The notes: a model not told the origin generated them from the letters alone. A DNA stretch of 64,000 nt from Microcystis wesenbergii FACHB-1317 (GCF_014696875.1 NZ_JACJQV010000089.1:58902-122901), one strand, 5' to 3'; positions 8,852-17,846 are shown, counted from the stretch's first letter. A program made the numbers and translations.

Positions 8852-9520
8852 ATGGCAGCGGGCCATGAGGAAAATCCCAGAATACCCCTAGATAAAGTTA
8901 TTTTTGTCATTGCTTGCGTCTATCTAGGTTGGGTGGTGGCATGGCTCATCAGTCAAAAAAATGCCCCTGTCTCTCAAAATGGCACGATTTCCCCGGAAGA
9001 TCAAAAGTTTATCGCCTATCTGCAATCATCTCTGACTATTATCGATCGCCAAGGTGCAACTTCATCCCCCGATCCTTATCCTTCTCCTAAAAATAACCCT
9101 TCTCCGGTAGCCACGGTTCCACCACCACCACCCGCTAATTTACCGGTTAATAATACTCCTAGGGTAATAGAAAGAATTTACGTTCCCGTTTATCCCCAAC
9201 CCCCTAAAACCACTGCCAAAATTGTCCCGGTTCCACCCCCAAATCCCGATATTTCTGCGCCACCATTACCGGCTGCCCCCGAGGTGAAACCGCCGGTGGC
9301 AGTGCTTATTCCTACCAATAATCAGGTGAAAAATACCCTGGTGGGGGTGATGGATTTAGGCGATCAATCTTCAGCTTTATTTGATAATAAGGGCATAACT
9401 ACTCGTATTTCTCCGGGGGAATTTATCAACGGTTGGACTTTAGTGGAAGTTGGTAATCAACAGGTTATTTTGTCTCGCAACGGCAAAATAAAAGTCTTAG
9501 AAGTGGGACAATCTTTTTAG
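8852..9520 (+). CDS. Bitopic proline-rich protein, GspC/PilP-like layout
   Basis: 222 aa. It has a short cytoplasmic N-terminus, one transmembrane helix (about residues 15-34, VIFVIACVYLGWVVAWLI), a long Pro-rich linker (about 65-150), and a compact C-terminal domain (about 160-222) with short beta strands (LVGVMDLGDQSSALFD, GWTLVEVGNQQVILSRNGKI). This layout matches GspC/PilP-type trans-periplasmic proteins whose small domain contacts a secretin, but no pilus or type II secretion gene is nearby, so function is open. The stop overlaps the convergent VOC gene by 4 nt. GAGGAG lies upstream of the ATG. Confidence 0.7.
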   Translation: MAAGHEENPRIPLDKVIFVIACVYLGWVVAWLISQKNAPVSQNGTISPEDQKFIAYLQSSLTIIDRQGATSSPDPYPSPKNNPSPVATVPPPPPANLPVNNTPRVIERIYVPVYPQPPKTTAKIVPVPPPNPDISAPPLPAAPEVKPPVAVLIPTNNQVKNTLVGVMDLGDQSSALFDNKGITTRISPGEFINGWTLVEVGNQQVILSRNGKIKVLEVGQSF

Positions 9521-9951
9521 GTTAAACGACGGATAAATTCCAGGGGTAAACCGTCTGTATCGGCAATAAAAGTGACTTCATAGACATGAGCGCCGATCAT
9601 CTGTTGTTGAGGTGGCAAAAGAATGTTTAAAGGTTGATATAGATCGGCATCCTCTTGATGGGCTTGCTGAAAGTTATTTGTTAATTTTTCTAACCATTCT
9701 GGTAAACTGCTGACATTTTCTGTTAGGTCAAAAGACAAGTGATAATAACCGACATAATGCTGATCACCAAAGGCATCGGGTGCGGGTTTCGGTTGGGGAA
9801 TTTGGATTAATTCGATGCGTCCGTTTAACCCGGTTAGCCAACAGGCCAAAGTATAACCCGTAGTGAATCTTTCCTCGAGGGTAAAACCGAGAAGTTGATA
9901 AAAAGCGATCGCCCGATGGATATTGGCGGTACGAATAGAAGCATGGTGCAT
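9517..9951 (-). CDS. VOC (glyoxalase/dioxygenase superfamily) protein
   Basis: 144 aa, a single vicinal-oxygen-chelate domain: MHHASIRTANIHRAIAFYQL with GF just after, a central GYYHLSFDL strand and the C-terminal VTFIADTDGLPLEFIRR. Candidate metal ligands are the N-terminal His, the His of YYHLSF and the Glu of PLEFI. Typical members are lactoylglutathione lyase-like. The substrate cannot be read from the sequence. It is convergent with the gene ending at 9520. Confidence 0.85.
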   Translation of the reverse strand: MHHASIRTANIHRAIAFYQLLGFTLEERFTTGYTLACWLTGLNGRIELIQIPQPKPAPDAFGDQHYVGYYHLSFDLTENVSSLPEWLEKLTNNFQQAHQEDADLYQPLNILLPPQQQMIGAHVYEVTFIADTDGLPLEFIRRLT

Positions 9952-10317
9952 TTTCAGTGATCAGTAATCAGTGATCAGTAATCAGTGAGAATTCGGGGTT
10001 GACAAGCAATCCTTCATCGATCTGCCTCCCGATTCAGTTTTGAGGTTGTCAGTTTATGTTTCTTCGTTACTTGGTATGATTTGATCGGGTGGTATAAATC
10101 GACTAAATCCTTATCTGGCAAGAGACTTAATTGATTACCAAAAACCGCAGCAATGTCTTTCTCTATAATGGTTTCATCCCTTATCACCTCGTCCATTGCA
10201 TAACAATTCCCGAAGAGCCGAGTTTATTAAGTGAGATTATTCACTGATAACTGATAACTGATAACTGATAACTGATAACTGATAACTGATAACTGATAAC
10301 TGATAACTGATAACTGA
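9952..10317. other. Repeat-rich intergenic stretch
   Basis: 366 bp without a convincing gene. It begins with alternating cagtgat/cagtaat heptamers (9956-9987) and ends with the long actgata tract (10243-10318). A 60-codon open frame at 10014-10196 on the minus strand has no recognisable features and was not accepted. Confidence 0.6.
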
Positions 10318-10318
10318 T
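10243..10318. repeat. Heptamer tandem repeat (actgata)10
   Basis: Ten perfect copies of ACTGATA and a partial eleventh, ending exactly at the stop codon of the minus-strand gene 10318-10833. It is the same unit, on the other strand or in another phase, as cagttat at 6714. Confidence 0.92.
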
Positions 10319-10833
10319 TAATCAAAAAGACGAAAATAGGGGTAACGTTTGGGAACACCTGGTTCTTTTTCCAGATCAAAGTTAATTACATCCCAACAGG
10401 GTTCATCGGGGGCATCGGGGCTAAATTCTACTGGTAAACCGTAGAGACGGGGAATAATGGCTTCACCCGGTTCATTACCGCGCCAAGTAGTGTTACGTTC
10501 TAGGTAGGAACTAACTAAATCGCGATAACGGTTGGCAATAATCACTTTAGTCGCTTTAAATCCTTGAGTATAGAGGCGATCGAGTGCTTCGTGAATCTCA
10601 AAACGAATACCATCCGGGTGAGTGTGTTGACGATACCACTCACCATTCCAGAGTCGCCAATGCCGTCCTGACTGCAAGTGAACCAACTCACCCGTTTTGG
10701 GATCGGCTTCAAAAGCCCCATGGCGCGGACACAAATAGGTATCCGTCAAAGTGAGGGCGGGGATTAGCTGCCGACAGTGAGGACAATGGATATCGGGGCC
10801 AAAAACAGGGTATTGTAAACTTGCATTGATCAT
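10318..10833 (-). CDS. Conserved cyanobacterial protein, TIGR02652-like
   Basis: 171 aa from ATG at 10833 (MINASLQYPVFGPDIHCPHC); the open frame extends a further 22 codons upstream without support. It has a zinc-ribbon-like pair, CPHC at about residues 17-20 and CPRHGAF near 38, then RHWRLWNGEWYRQ and a C-terminal region ending VPKRYPYFRLFD. I recognise the pattern as the cyanobacterial TIGR02652 family, which has no assigned function. The stop codon lies in the end of the actgata repeat. Confidence 0.8.
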   Translation of the reverse strand: MINASLQYPVFGPDIHCPHCRQLIPALTLTDTYLCPRHGAFEADPKTGELVHLQSGRHWRLWNGEWYRQHTHPDGIRFEIHEALDRLYTQGFKATKVIIANRYRDLVSSYLERNTTWRGNEPGEAIIPRLYGLPVEFSPDAPDEPCWDVINFDLEKEPGVPKRYPYFRLFD

Positions 10834-10941
10834 GGGAGAACCTAAACTAAAAATTGCTATCTTTGTACCAATAATCCTACCCATATTATACCCAACCAAA
10901 TTGGACGGGTATTCTCTTTCGACTTTAGTGCAGATCCTTCC

Positions 10942-11493
10942 ATGTCTTTAGATAACTTAAGATCAACTTCTAATTTCTGGCCCCTTGTTGATGTCAGTCA
11001 AGCGGCTTTTATTGCCCCCAATGCCACGGTAATGGGGGATATTTCCCTAGCTGTGGGGGTAAGTGTTTGGTATGGGGCGGTATTGCGTGCCGACGTGGAA
11101 CGCATCGAAATTGGGGCTTATACTAATATCCAAGATGGGGCGATCCTACACGGAGATCCGGGCAAAATTACTATCCTTGAGGATTACGTTACCATCGGAC
11201 ACCGGGCGGTAATTCACGCAGCCCATATTGAACGCGGTTGTTTAATCGGCATTGGGGCAGTGATTCTCGATGGTGTGCGCGTCGGGGCGGGTAGTATTGT
11301 CGGGGCGGGTAGTATTGTGACAAAAGATATACCACCGCGATCTTTAGTGGTGGGCATTCCCGCTAAACGCGTCCGGGAAGTGTCGCCACAGGAGGCTCAA
11401 GAGTTGATCGAACACGCCGAGCGCTATGCTAAACTTGCCCTCGTTCATGGGGGAAAAGGTACTGATACCGGATTCCCAAAAGGGGCGGTTTAG
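10942..11493 (+). CDS. Gamma-carbonic anhydrase-like hexapeptide protein
   Basis: 183 aa left-handed beta-helix with repeated hexapeptides (PNATVMGDISLAVGVSVWYG, VLRADVERIEIG, NIQDGAILHGD, ITILEDYVTIGHRAVIHAA). The His residues in LHGD, IGHRAVIH and the following AAHI fit the three-His zinc/iron site of gamma-class carbonic anhydrases (YrdA/PaaY/CcmM-N group). The C-terminal helix is VSPQEAQELIEHAERYAKLA. It may act in carbon/pH handling, but many members have no measured activity. psbY follows 65 nt downstream. Confidence 0.88.
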   Translation: MSLDNLRSTSNFWPLVDVSQAAFIAPNATVMGDISLAVGVSVWYGAVLRADVERIEIGAYTNIQDGAILHGDPGKITILEDYVTIGHRAVIHAAHIERGCLIGIGAVILDGVRVGAGSIVGAGSIVTKDIPPRSLVVGIPAKRVREVSPQEAQELIEHAERYAKLALVHGGKGTDTGFPKGAV

Positions 11494-11558
11494 GGTATAA
11501 ATATAAAATGAGAATCAAGTAACAATCTTTTAAGCACCGATCGAGGAGAAGGAAATCT

Positions 11559-11678
11559 ATGGACTGGAGAGTGTTAATCGTTTTAACCCCTTTGCTTATT
11601 GCTGGTGGCTGGGCTTTCTTCAATATCGGCGCTGCCGCTATTAGACAAGCTCAACAGTTTCTCAGCAAACAAAGTTAA
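11559..11678 (+). CDS. psbY: Photosystem II protein Y (PsbY)
   Basis: 39 aa: [20 protein letters not shown] followed by [19 protein letters not shown]. It closely fits PsbY (start MDWR, one TM helix, then the [14 protein letters not shown] stretch), a small peripheral PSII subunit next to cytochrome b559. GAGGAGAAGG lies 6-15 nt upstream of the ATG, and a rho-independent terminator follows. It is a single small gene likely transcribed on its own. Confidence 0.95.
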   Translation: MDWRVLIVLTPLLIAGGWAFFNIGAAAIRQAQQFLSKQS

Positions 11679-11699
11679 TAAAAGTTTATAATTCTTAGT

Positions 11700-11735
11700 A
11701 AAACCGACCGCCTAGGCGATCGGTTTTTAATTTTT
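11700..11735 (+). terminator. Rho-independent terminator after psbY
   Basis: AAAACCGA / TCGGTTTT arms plus inner CGC/GCG around the central CCTAGG region, followed by a T-rich run. It lies about 22 nt after the psbY stop. Confidence 0.85.
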
Positions 11736-11757
11736 CCTTATCTGGCGATCGCTGATT

Positions 11758-11856
11758 GGGGTGTGGGGTGTAGGGTGTAGGGTGTGGGGTGTAGGGTGTG
11801 GGGTGTAGGGTGTAGGGTGATGGGTGTAGGGTGTAGGGTGTAGGGTGTAGGGTGTA
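11758..11856. repeat. Heptamer tandem repeat (gggtgta)n
   Basis: About 14 units of GGGTGTA with GGGTGTG and GGGTGAT variants. The 7-bp period equals that of the actgata/cagttat repeats, but the unit sequence is unrelated. It is followed by an actgata tract at 11899-11931. Confidence 0.9.
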
Positions 11857-11898
11857 AGATGATGGGGAAATGGGGGAATTATGAATTATGAATTATGA

Positions 11899-11931
11899 AT
11901 GATAACTGATAACTGATAACTGATAACTGAA
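11899..11931. repeat. Heptamer tandem repeat (actgata)
   Basis: Four to five copies of the ACTGATA unit, preceded by three copies of atgaatt. It lies 45 bp before the FAD oxidoreductase start. Confidence 0.85.
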
Positions 11932-11975
11932 TTGTCATCTCGACTAGGAAACTAATTTTACACTAATACCTAACC

Positions 11976-13310
11976 ATGAAATCTAATTGTCAAAATCTCA
12001 TTCAAGAGCTTTCCCATCTAGAAATTATCACCGATCCGGGGCAAGTGGCGAAACTTTCCTTAGATTATTATCATTTTAGTCCCATTTTAGAGGCACAACT
12101 GCAAGATAAACGGGCTGATTTAGTCATTCGTCCCCACAATAGCCAAGAAGTTATTGACATCGCTAAAACCTGCGTTAAATACCAAATTCCTTTAACAGTT
12201 AGAGGTGCGGGTACAGGTAATTATGGTCAATGTGTTCCCTTGCAGGGCGGAGTAATTTTAGACACAACGAAACTAACAAAAATTATCTCGATCGAACCGG
12301 GTACAGCCCGGGTAGAAGCGGGGGTAAAAATGGCTTTTTTTGATAAACAAGCTCGCGCAATCGGTTGGGAATTAAGAATGGCTCCCTCTACCTATCGGAC
12401 GGCGACAATTGGCGGTTTTATCGGGGGTGGCAGTGTGGGCATGGGTTCAATTAATTATGGACAATTGAAGGATAGAGGCAATCTGCAAGCAGTGCAATTA
12501 GTCACCCTAGAAGCGGAACCAAAAATTATCGAACTACGGGGGGATGAGGTAGAAAAAGTCAATCATGCCTACGGAACCAATGGCATTATTACCGAGTTAG
12601 AAATAGCCCTCGCTCCCTGTTATCCTTGGGCAGAATTTATCGTTACTTTTGCCGATTTTCTCACCGCCGCTAAATTTGGTCAAGCTCTCAGTGATAGTGA
12701 TGGCATTGTCAAGAAAATGGTTAGTGTTCACTCTTGGCCAATTCCCGCTTATTTTACTGCTCTTAAGGATTATTTACCCACAGGAAAAGCGGCAGTTTTG
12801 TTAATAGTATCGGACAGCGATCGAGTTGCATTAGAGTCTTTAATTCAAGAATATAATGGTGAACTTACTTACTATAAAACGCCAGAAGAAACCCAAAAAG
12901 GCAACAGTATCTTAGAATTTACTTGGAATCATACCACTCTCCATGCGCGTAGTTGTAACCCCAAAATAACTTATCTACAGGCTTTTTATTTTAATCTAGC
13001 CACGGTGGAGAAACTCTATAATTATTTTGGGGAGGAAATAATGATGCACCTAGAATTTTTGAGATTTCAAGGTAAAGTTATTCCCGCCGGTCTTCCCTTG
13101 CTAGAATTTACCACAGAAACTCGATTAAATGAGATTATTGCTATCTATGAACAACAGGGGGCAGCCATTGCCAATCCTCACACTTATATCATGGAAGATG
13201 GCGGCAGCAGACAGATTAATCCCCTGCAACTAGAATTTAAACAACTCGTCGATCCCTACGGATTGAACAATCCGGGTAAAATGCGAGCATGGGTTGAAGC
13301 AAGGGGGTAG
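11976..13310 (+). CDS. FAD-binding oxidoreductase (GlcD/PCMH family)
   Basis: 444 aa. The N-terminal PCMH-type FAD domain (about residues 40-215) has VIRPHNSQEVIDIAKTC, the pyrophosphate-binding VRGAGTGNYGQ and TATIGGFIGGGSVGMG. The C-terminal half is the substrate domain. It resembles glycolate/D-lactate dehydrogenase subunit GlcD-like flavoproteins. The substrate is unknown, since no GlcE/GlcF partner is adjacent. Full length for the family. It is preceded by heptamer repeats and followed by a ccccccttatcaagggggg-type repeat. Confidence 0.88.
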   Translation: MKSNCQNLIQELSHLEIITDPGQVAKLSLDYYHFSPILEAQLQDKRADLVIRPHNSQEVIDIAKTCVKYQIPLTVRGAGTGNYGQCVPLQGGVILDTTKLTKIISIEPGTARVEAGVKMAFFDKQARAIGWELRMAPSTYRTATIGGFIGGGSVGMGSINYGQLKDRGNLQAVQLVTLEAEPKIIELRGDEVEKVNHAYGTNGIITELEIALAPCYPWAEFIVTFADFLTAAKFGQALSDSDGIVKKMVSVHSWPIPAYFTALKDYLPTGKAAVLLIVSDSDRVALESLIQEYNGELTYYKTPEETQKGNSILEFTWNHTTLHARSCNPKITYLQAFYFNLATVEKLYNYFGEEIMMHLEFLRFQGKVIPAGLPLLEFTTETRLNEIIAIYEQQGAAIANPHTYIMEDGGSRQINPLQLEFKQLVDPYGLNNPGKMRAWVEARG

Positions 13311-13364
13311 GGATTCGATTCAAGCTAAATTAAACAAGATGAGTAGGTAGGCGTTAAAAACTAT

Positions 13365-13403
13365 TAGATGCCCCCCTTATCAAGGGGGGATTAAGGGGGG
13401 ATC
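13365..13403. repeat. Palindromic CCCCCC-TTATCAA-GGGGGG repeat
   Basis: GATGCCCCCCTTATCAAGGG followed by GGGATTAAGGGGGG, a hairpin-forming dispersed sequence. The same core lies inside the TnpB gene at about 47868-47894, where it has become protein-coding. Confidence 0.75.
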
Positions 13404-13525
13404 GAACCTAAAACACTAACCGGTGAAAAGGGAGTGGGGAAAACAAAACTCCCCGCTGCCCCCTGCCTATTCCCAGACTTACCCCGATCCGATACAATTA
13501 AACGGTTGTCTTGGAAGAATTAATA

Positions 13526-14821
13526 GTGATCGAGCGTTATACTCTCCCTGCAATGGGGAATTTGTGGACGGATAGATATAAATATCAAACATGGCTAGAG
13601 GTAGAGATAGCCGTCTGTGAAGCGCAAGCAGAATTAGGCTATATTCCCGCGGATGCAGTGGCAGAAATTAAGGCAAAGGCTAATTTTGATCCCGATCGCA
13701 TTTTAGAAATAGAAGCAGAAGTGCGCCACGATGTCATCGCCTTTTTAACAAATGTTAACGAATATGTGGGCGAGCCGGGACGTTATATTCATTGGGGTTT
13801 AACCAGTTCTGATGTATTAGATACCGCCCTGTCCTTACAATTAGTCGCCAGTTTAAACCTGATTTTAGAACAATTAGAAGATTTTATTCAAGCCCTGCGC
13901 TATCGCGCCCAAGAACACCGTTATACAGTCATGGTGGGACGTTCCCACGGCATTCACGCCGAACCGATCACCTTTGGCTTTAAACTAGCGGGATGGTTAG
14001 CGGAAGTGCTGCGAGGACGCGATCGTTTAATTCGCTTGCGCCAAGACATCGCCATCGGTAAAATATCCGGTGCAGTGGGAACCTATGCCAATATTGATCC
14101 GAAAATTGAGGCGTTAACCTGTCAGAAGTTAGGATTAGAACCGGATACCGCTTCCACTCAAGTTATCTCGCGCGATCGACACGCCGATTATGTGCAACAA
14201 TTAGCCTTATTAGCGGCTTCGATCGAACGTTTTGCCGTGGAGATTCGCAACCTGCAAAGAACCGATGTCCTAGAAGTGGAAGAATACTTTTCCAAAGGAC
14301 AAAAAGGCTCCTCCGCTATGCCCCATAAACGTAATCCCATCCGTTCAGAACGCTTAACGGGAATGGCGAGAATTATCCGTAGTCATAGCGTTTCCGCTTT
14401 AGAAAATATCGCCCTCTGGCACGAAAGAGATATTTCCCATAGTTCCGTAGAACGGGTGATGCTGCCGGATGTTTGCATTTTGACCCACTTTATGCTCAAG
14501 GAAATCACCGATTTAGTCAAAAATCTGCTGGTGTATCCCGAAAACATGAAGCGAAATATGAATGTTTACGGTGGCGTGATTTTCAGTCAAAGAGTTCTTT
14601 TAACTTTGGTGAGTAAGGGAATTAGCCGGGAATCTGCCTATAAAATCGTCCAAGAAAATGCCCATCGCGCTTGGAACACCGATAACGGCAATTTTAAAGC
14701 TTTTATCAGCCAAGATGAGCGAGTTACCGGCATTTTATCCCCCGACGAGATCGAAAGTTGCTTTGATCCCCAGCAGCACCTAAATCACCTTAATAGCATC
14801 TACCAAAGGTTAGATATTTAA
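13526..14821 (+). CDS. purB: Adenylosuccinate lyase
   Basis: 431 aa from GTG at 13526 (MIERYTLPAMGNLW), preferred over a TTG five codons upstream because GGAAGAA lies 7 nt before the GTG and homologues begin MIERYTL. It has the fumarase/aspartase-superfamily signature GSSAMPHKRNPIRSE (about residues 260-275), the catalytic His region GRSHGIHAEP and GLTSSDVLDTALS. It cleaves SAICAR and adenylosuccinate, releasing fumarate in purine and AMP synthesis. Full length. Confidence 0.97.
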   Translation: MIERYTLPAMGNLWTDRYKYQTWLEVEIAVCEAQAELGYIPADAVAEIKAKANFDPDRILEIEAEVRHDVIAFLTNVNEYVGEPGRYIHWGLTSSDVLDTALSLQLVASLNLILEQLEDFIQALRYRAQEHRYTVMVGRSHGIHAEPITFGFKLAGWLAEVLRGRDRLIRLRQDIAIGKISGAVGTYANIDPKIEALTCQKLGLEPDTASTQVISRDRHADYVQQLALLAASIERFAVEIRNLQRTDVLEVEEYFSKGQKGSSAMPHKRNPIRSERLTGMARIIRSHSVSALENIALWHERDISHSSVERVMLPDVCILTHFMLKEITDLVKNLLVYPENMKRNMNVYGGVIFSQRVLLTLVSKGISRESAYKIVQENAHRAWNTDNGNFKAFISQDERVTGILSPDEIESCFDPQQHLNHLNSIYQRLDI

Positions 14822-15032
14822 GGAGCTTTCAGTGATCAGCTAACCACTAGCTTGTTGCTTTAGAAAGGTAATGACAGCGTTTTGGATTGTCGGTTGGCGA
14901 TCAATTTTTTCTCAGAAAGCGATCGCTATTCGTTTCTCGATCAAGGTCGCGTTTGAAGATAAAACTAAAGAATCGGCGCAAGCGAGTACGAATCGGGTAA
15001 AATAAGGGTCTGTATTCGGAGTGTTCGTTTTT

Positions 15033-16487
15033 ATGATGAAAATCAAACTCTTGAATTTAGGTAGTATTAAAGAGGCAGAAGTGGATCTTCGGCCTCTAAC
15101 CGTTATTATTGGCCCGAATAATTCTAATAAAACTTATATCGCCTACTCGATTTATGGGTTATATCAGCTTGTCAGCCTTAATTTTTATGATGAAATTTTA
15201 GAAAAAATAGAATTTACAACTCAAGCCGATCATTGGTCTTTAAAAATAGACCGACGTTTTTATGATGTTATATCCGAAGTTATTCAAAGTTACGCATCTA
15301 GATTTAGCGGGATAAAACTACAATCTTTTTTCCAAGATTCTAGCGGTAAAATTTTTGAAAAAACAAAATTCAGTATCGAAATCAAAATTTCTGAAGATGA
15401 TATTAAAAGAGCTATAGAAGAAGTTTTAGCGGATACAATACTTGGAATCGAGAAAATCGAGCGAAGTGATAACAATAGTGAGATTTTATTTTATTGGGAA
15501 AAACGCAACGAAGAACATACTGATTTTCTTAGCAGGATAGTTATTGGTACTTTTATTAGTACCGTCGGAAAATTTTCTGACATACTTCCTTTACCCGCCG
15601 AAAGAAACGCTTTTATAAATACCTATAAAATGCTGGCCAATAGAAGATATAAGCTACTTAAAGAGAATCAGAGAGAGCGATTGATACGAGGACGTATTAA
15701 TCGAGAGCCATTGATACAAGGACTTATTAATCGAGATAAGCAGTTAGAGTTACTGAAAGAACAGGGAGATATTCGCTATCCTCAACCAGTAGAGGATTTT
15801 TTAGATTTTTTAACTGACATAGAACTAGAAAATAAGCCCGATCCCATTGCCAAAAACAAAAATGATTTTCAAAAATTAGCTGATCAAATTGAAAAGTATA
15901 TTCAAAATAACAATAAAACAATCTTTAAAAAGACTAAAATCGGAGGCAGAGAAATTAAAGTTTCGGTAAAAAGAAGTTTAGAAATCGATCTTTATAATGC
16001 TTCCTCGTCTATTAAACAATTAGCACCGCTTTTACTCTATTTACGCTATCGAGCAAAATCGGGGGATTTTCTGGTGATCGATGAGCCTGAAATGAACTTA
16101 CATCCAGAATCTCAGGTAAAATTGTTAGAATCTTTAGCGATTTTAGTAAATTTAGGAGTTAGAATTTTATTGACGACTCATAGCCCCTATTTGATGGCTC
16201 ATCTTAACAATATTGTTAATGGTAATCACCAAAATCCAGAACTTTTAGCCGAACAAGCTAAATTGCTTTATCTGCAAGATAGCCGAGCTTTTCTTAAAAT
16301 GGAACAGGTTAGCGCCTATGAAATGAAAAATAATCAATTACTTTCTTTACACGACCCTGAATACGGTATTCGTTGGGATACTCTCAGCGATGTATCAGTT
16401 GATATTCAACAAAAGTTTTTTGCAATTTATGAAGCAGGACAACAAAACCAAGAAACCGAAGAAGGATGTTCCTCAGAAGAAGAATAA
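15033..16487 (+). CDS. AAA ATPase (OLD/RecF-like), first gene of a putative defence pair
   Basis: 484 aa from ATG at 15033; a GTG four codons earlier is possible. Walker A is GPNNSNKT (residues 27-34), unusual because Asn replaces the last Gly of the usual GPNNSGKT. Walker B is FLVIDEPEMNLHPE (near residue 355) with the downstream ILLTTHSPYL switch histidine, as in OLD/ABC-type DNA-repair and anti-phage ATPases. The middle is coiled and charged. No Toprim domain is visible, so the nuclease is probably the overlapping second gene. The AT-rich composition and the location suggest an accessory module. Confidence 0.85.
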   Translation: MMKIKLLNLGSIKEAEVDLRPLTVIIGPNNSNKTYIAYSIYGLYQLVSLNFYDEILEKIEFTTQADHWSLKIDRRFYDVISEVIQSYASRFSGIKLQSFFQDSSGKIFEKTKFSIEIKISEDDIKRAIEEVLADTILGIEKIERSDNNSEILFYWEKRNEEHTDFLSRIVIGTFISTVGKFSDILPLPAERNAFINTYKMLANRRYKLLKENQRERLIRGRINREPLIQGLINRDKQLELLKEQGDIRYPQPVEDFLDFLTDIELENKPDPIAKNKNDFQKLADQIEKYIQNNNKTIFKKTKIGGREIKVSVKRSLEIDLYNASSSIKQLAPLLLYLRYRAKSGDFLVIDEPEMNLHPESQVKLLESLAILVNLGVRILLTTHSPYLMAHLNNIVNGNHQNPELLAEQAKLLYLQDSRAFLKMEQVSAYEMKNNQLLSLHDPEYGIRWDTLSDVSVDIQQKFFAIYEAGQQNQETEEGCSSEEE

Positions 16488-17436
16488 ACTCGATTGGCAG
16501 AAATTTAACTTTTTAGAAAATTTGCTTATTTTCTGTACCGTACCCGATCGGATCGCTCCACCCGAAAGCGGTGTCAGCTTTCGGATTACCAAGCCAAAAA
16601 AAGATTCCGTTTGTATTTTATTTAAAACTGATCGTCAGAAGGATCCTCTCGTTAGAGATCAAAATCAGAAAAGACCTGATTATTTATCTCTTTTTATTCA
16701 GAATGGCTTACTTCTGCTGACGATTATCGAGATGAAGGGAACTAATAAAAATTCCACGAGTACAGGTATCGAACAAATTACAACTTTTAGAGATATTTTA
16801 AAACAAGAAATTGCCGATCATGTCACCAGTAAACTCAAATATAAATTACAAGCTATCCTATTAACTCCCTATAATGCCAATATTCCTCTAGAGGCGATCA
16901 ACAAGGAAGCGCAGAAAGGATTTATTATTTTACCTATTCAGTATAATTTTAAAGCGGAGCTTTATCCTTATGTTTCCAAGACTTACAGTCAAGCGGATTT
17001 AAGCAAAATAAATTATATTCACGACGAGCAACATAAAGAATCCGATTGTTTGTTAATCGAAAAATTGTTGGCTAGACAAGCATCGGACAAACGTAAACAG
17101 GATAACTATTATTCATGTAAATTCACTCCCACCAAAGATAGACAAGGCATCTATATAGATTATCAGGTGTCGAGCGATCAAGACTGGATCACCCTATTAA
17201 CCGATCCGTGGGGAACGAAAGTTCAATTGGCTTACTGTAGTGATGATTCTCAAAGGAACTTGCGTTTTGATAATGTAACAGTGAGGTTTTGGCTAATTCT
17301 CCTACAGATGATTTGTTTGGATGGTATTTTATTCCTAAGCAGGTCTCAAAGTTTAATCGATCAAATTCAGGAAGAGATTAAAAATTTAAACATATATGGA
17401 ATGGTAGAGATGGTAAGTCGCCTAATCAATAGTTAG
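16429..17436 (+). CDS. Candidate PD-(D/E)XK nuclease partner of the AAA ATPase
   Basis: 335 aa from ATG at 16429 (MKQDNKTKKPKKD), overlapping the ATPase gene by 59 bp, so the two are translationally linked. The core RPDYLSLFIQNG, then LLLLTIIEMKGTN gives Asp, Glu, Lys in the order D-x(16)-E-x-K, as in restriction-like endonucleases. A helix with GIEQITTFRDILKQE follows, then an AILLTP strand. The family name is not recognised. The nuclease assignment is inferred from these residues. It would cut DNA or RNA under control of the ATPase. Confidence 0.65.
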   Translation: MKQDNKTKKPKKDVPQKKNKLDWQKFNFLENLLIFCTVPDRIAPPESGVSFRITKPKKDSVCILFKTDRQKDPLVRDQNQKRPDYLSLFIQNGLLLLTIIEMKGTNKNSTSTGIEQITTFRDILKQEIADHVTSKLKYKLQAILLTPYNANIPLEAINKEAQKGFIILPIQYNFKAELYPYVSKTYSQADLSKINYIHDEQHKESDCLLIEKLLARQASDKRKQDNYYSCKFTPTKDRQGIYIDYQVSSDQDWITLLTDPWGTKVQLAYCSDDSQRNLRFDNVTVRFWLILLQMICLDGILFLSRSQSLIDQIQEEIKNLNIYGMVEMVSRLINS

Positions 17437-17582
17437 CATAAAAAAGTGGTGTAGAGAAATCTATATATAAATGGCTCCGCAATAAACTTGACAAACTTGA
17501 GGTTTTGGTGCGGTTGTCTAAGGAACCGAAGCGACCACTACTGTTGCCGAATCCGAGCGCTCCGATGCAGCCGATTTTGTCG

Positions 17583-17617
17583 GGTGCGTTCCCTGCTGCA
17601 ACGAGGGGGAACGCACC
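17583..17617. repeat. Inverted repeat GGTGCGTTCCC
   Basis: Arms GGTGCGTTCCC (17583-17593) and GGGAACGCACC (17607-17617), perfect 11 bp with a 13-nt loop. It is a shorter relative of the element at 2752-2808. It lies upstream of the small lipoprotein frame. Confidence 0.75.
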
Positions 17618-17669
17618 TTACCGATTATGATATAATCGCAGCATATACTTCTCGCTTGCGACAACCGCG

Positions 17670-17846
17670 ATGAATGTTTTCTGGCGCTATTTCCCCTTGG
17701 CATTTGTTGTTATGCTTTCTAATTGTTTCACCCCACAACAAGGGCGAACGGAATCGCCTAAAATTACCTGTGAAACAGAAAGCTATCCTTCCACAAAGCA
17801 AAAAGTTCCCACGACAATGATCCAGCTCATGTTAAGCTACCGCTAA
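17670..17846 (+). CDS. Small putative lipoprotein, possibly truncated
   Basis: 58 aa: MNVFWRYFPLAFVVMLSNCF, then TPQQGRTESPKITCETES, ending VPTTMIQLMLSYR. The N-terminus is a lipoprotein-type signal with lipobox LSNC. The PKITCETES and VPTTMI segments faintly resemble the start of secreted COP23-like cyanobacterial proteins, which are normally longer, so this may be a truncated gene. TATAAT lies at about 17629-17634, 36 nt before the ATG. The COP23 link is weak. Confidence 0.45.
   Translation: MNVFWRYFPLAFVVMLSNCFTPQQGRTESPKITCETESYPSTKQKVPTTMIQLMLSYR

Noticed and set aside
10014..10196. Minus-strand 60-aa frame between heptamer tracts
   Set aside because: No similarity pattern, no ribosome-binding site and placed between repeats; left as intergenic.
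11758..11856. Telomere-like gggtgta array
   Set aside because: Resembles telomeric repeats only by chance; the period matches other bacterial heptamer tracts here.
17488..17673. Overlapping 61-aa frames on both strands
   Set aside because: They span the GGTGCGTTCCC inverted repeat; repeat sequence is read as protein.
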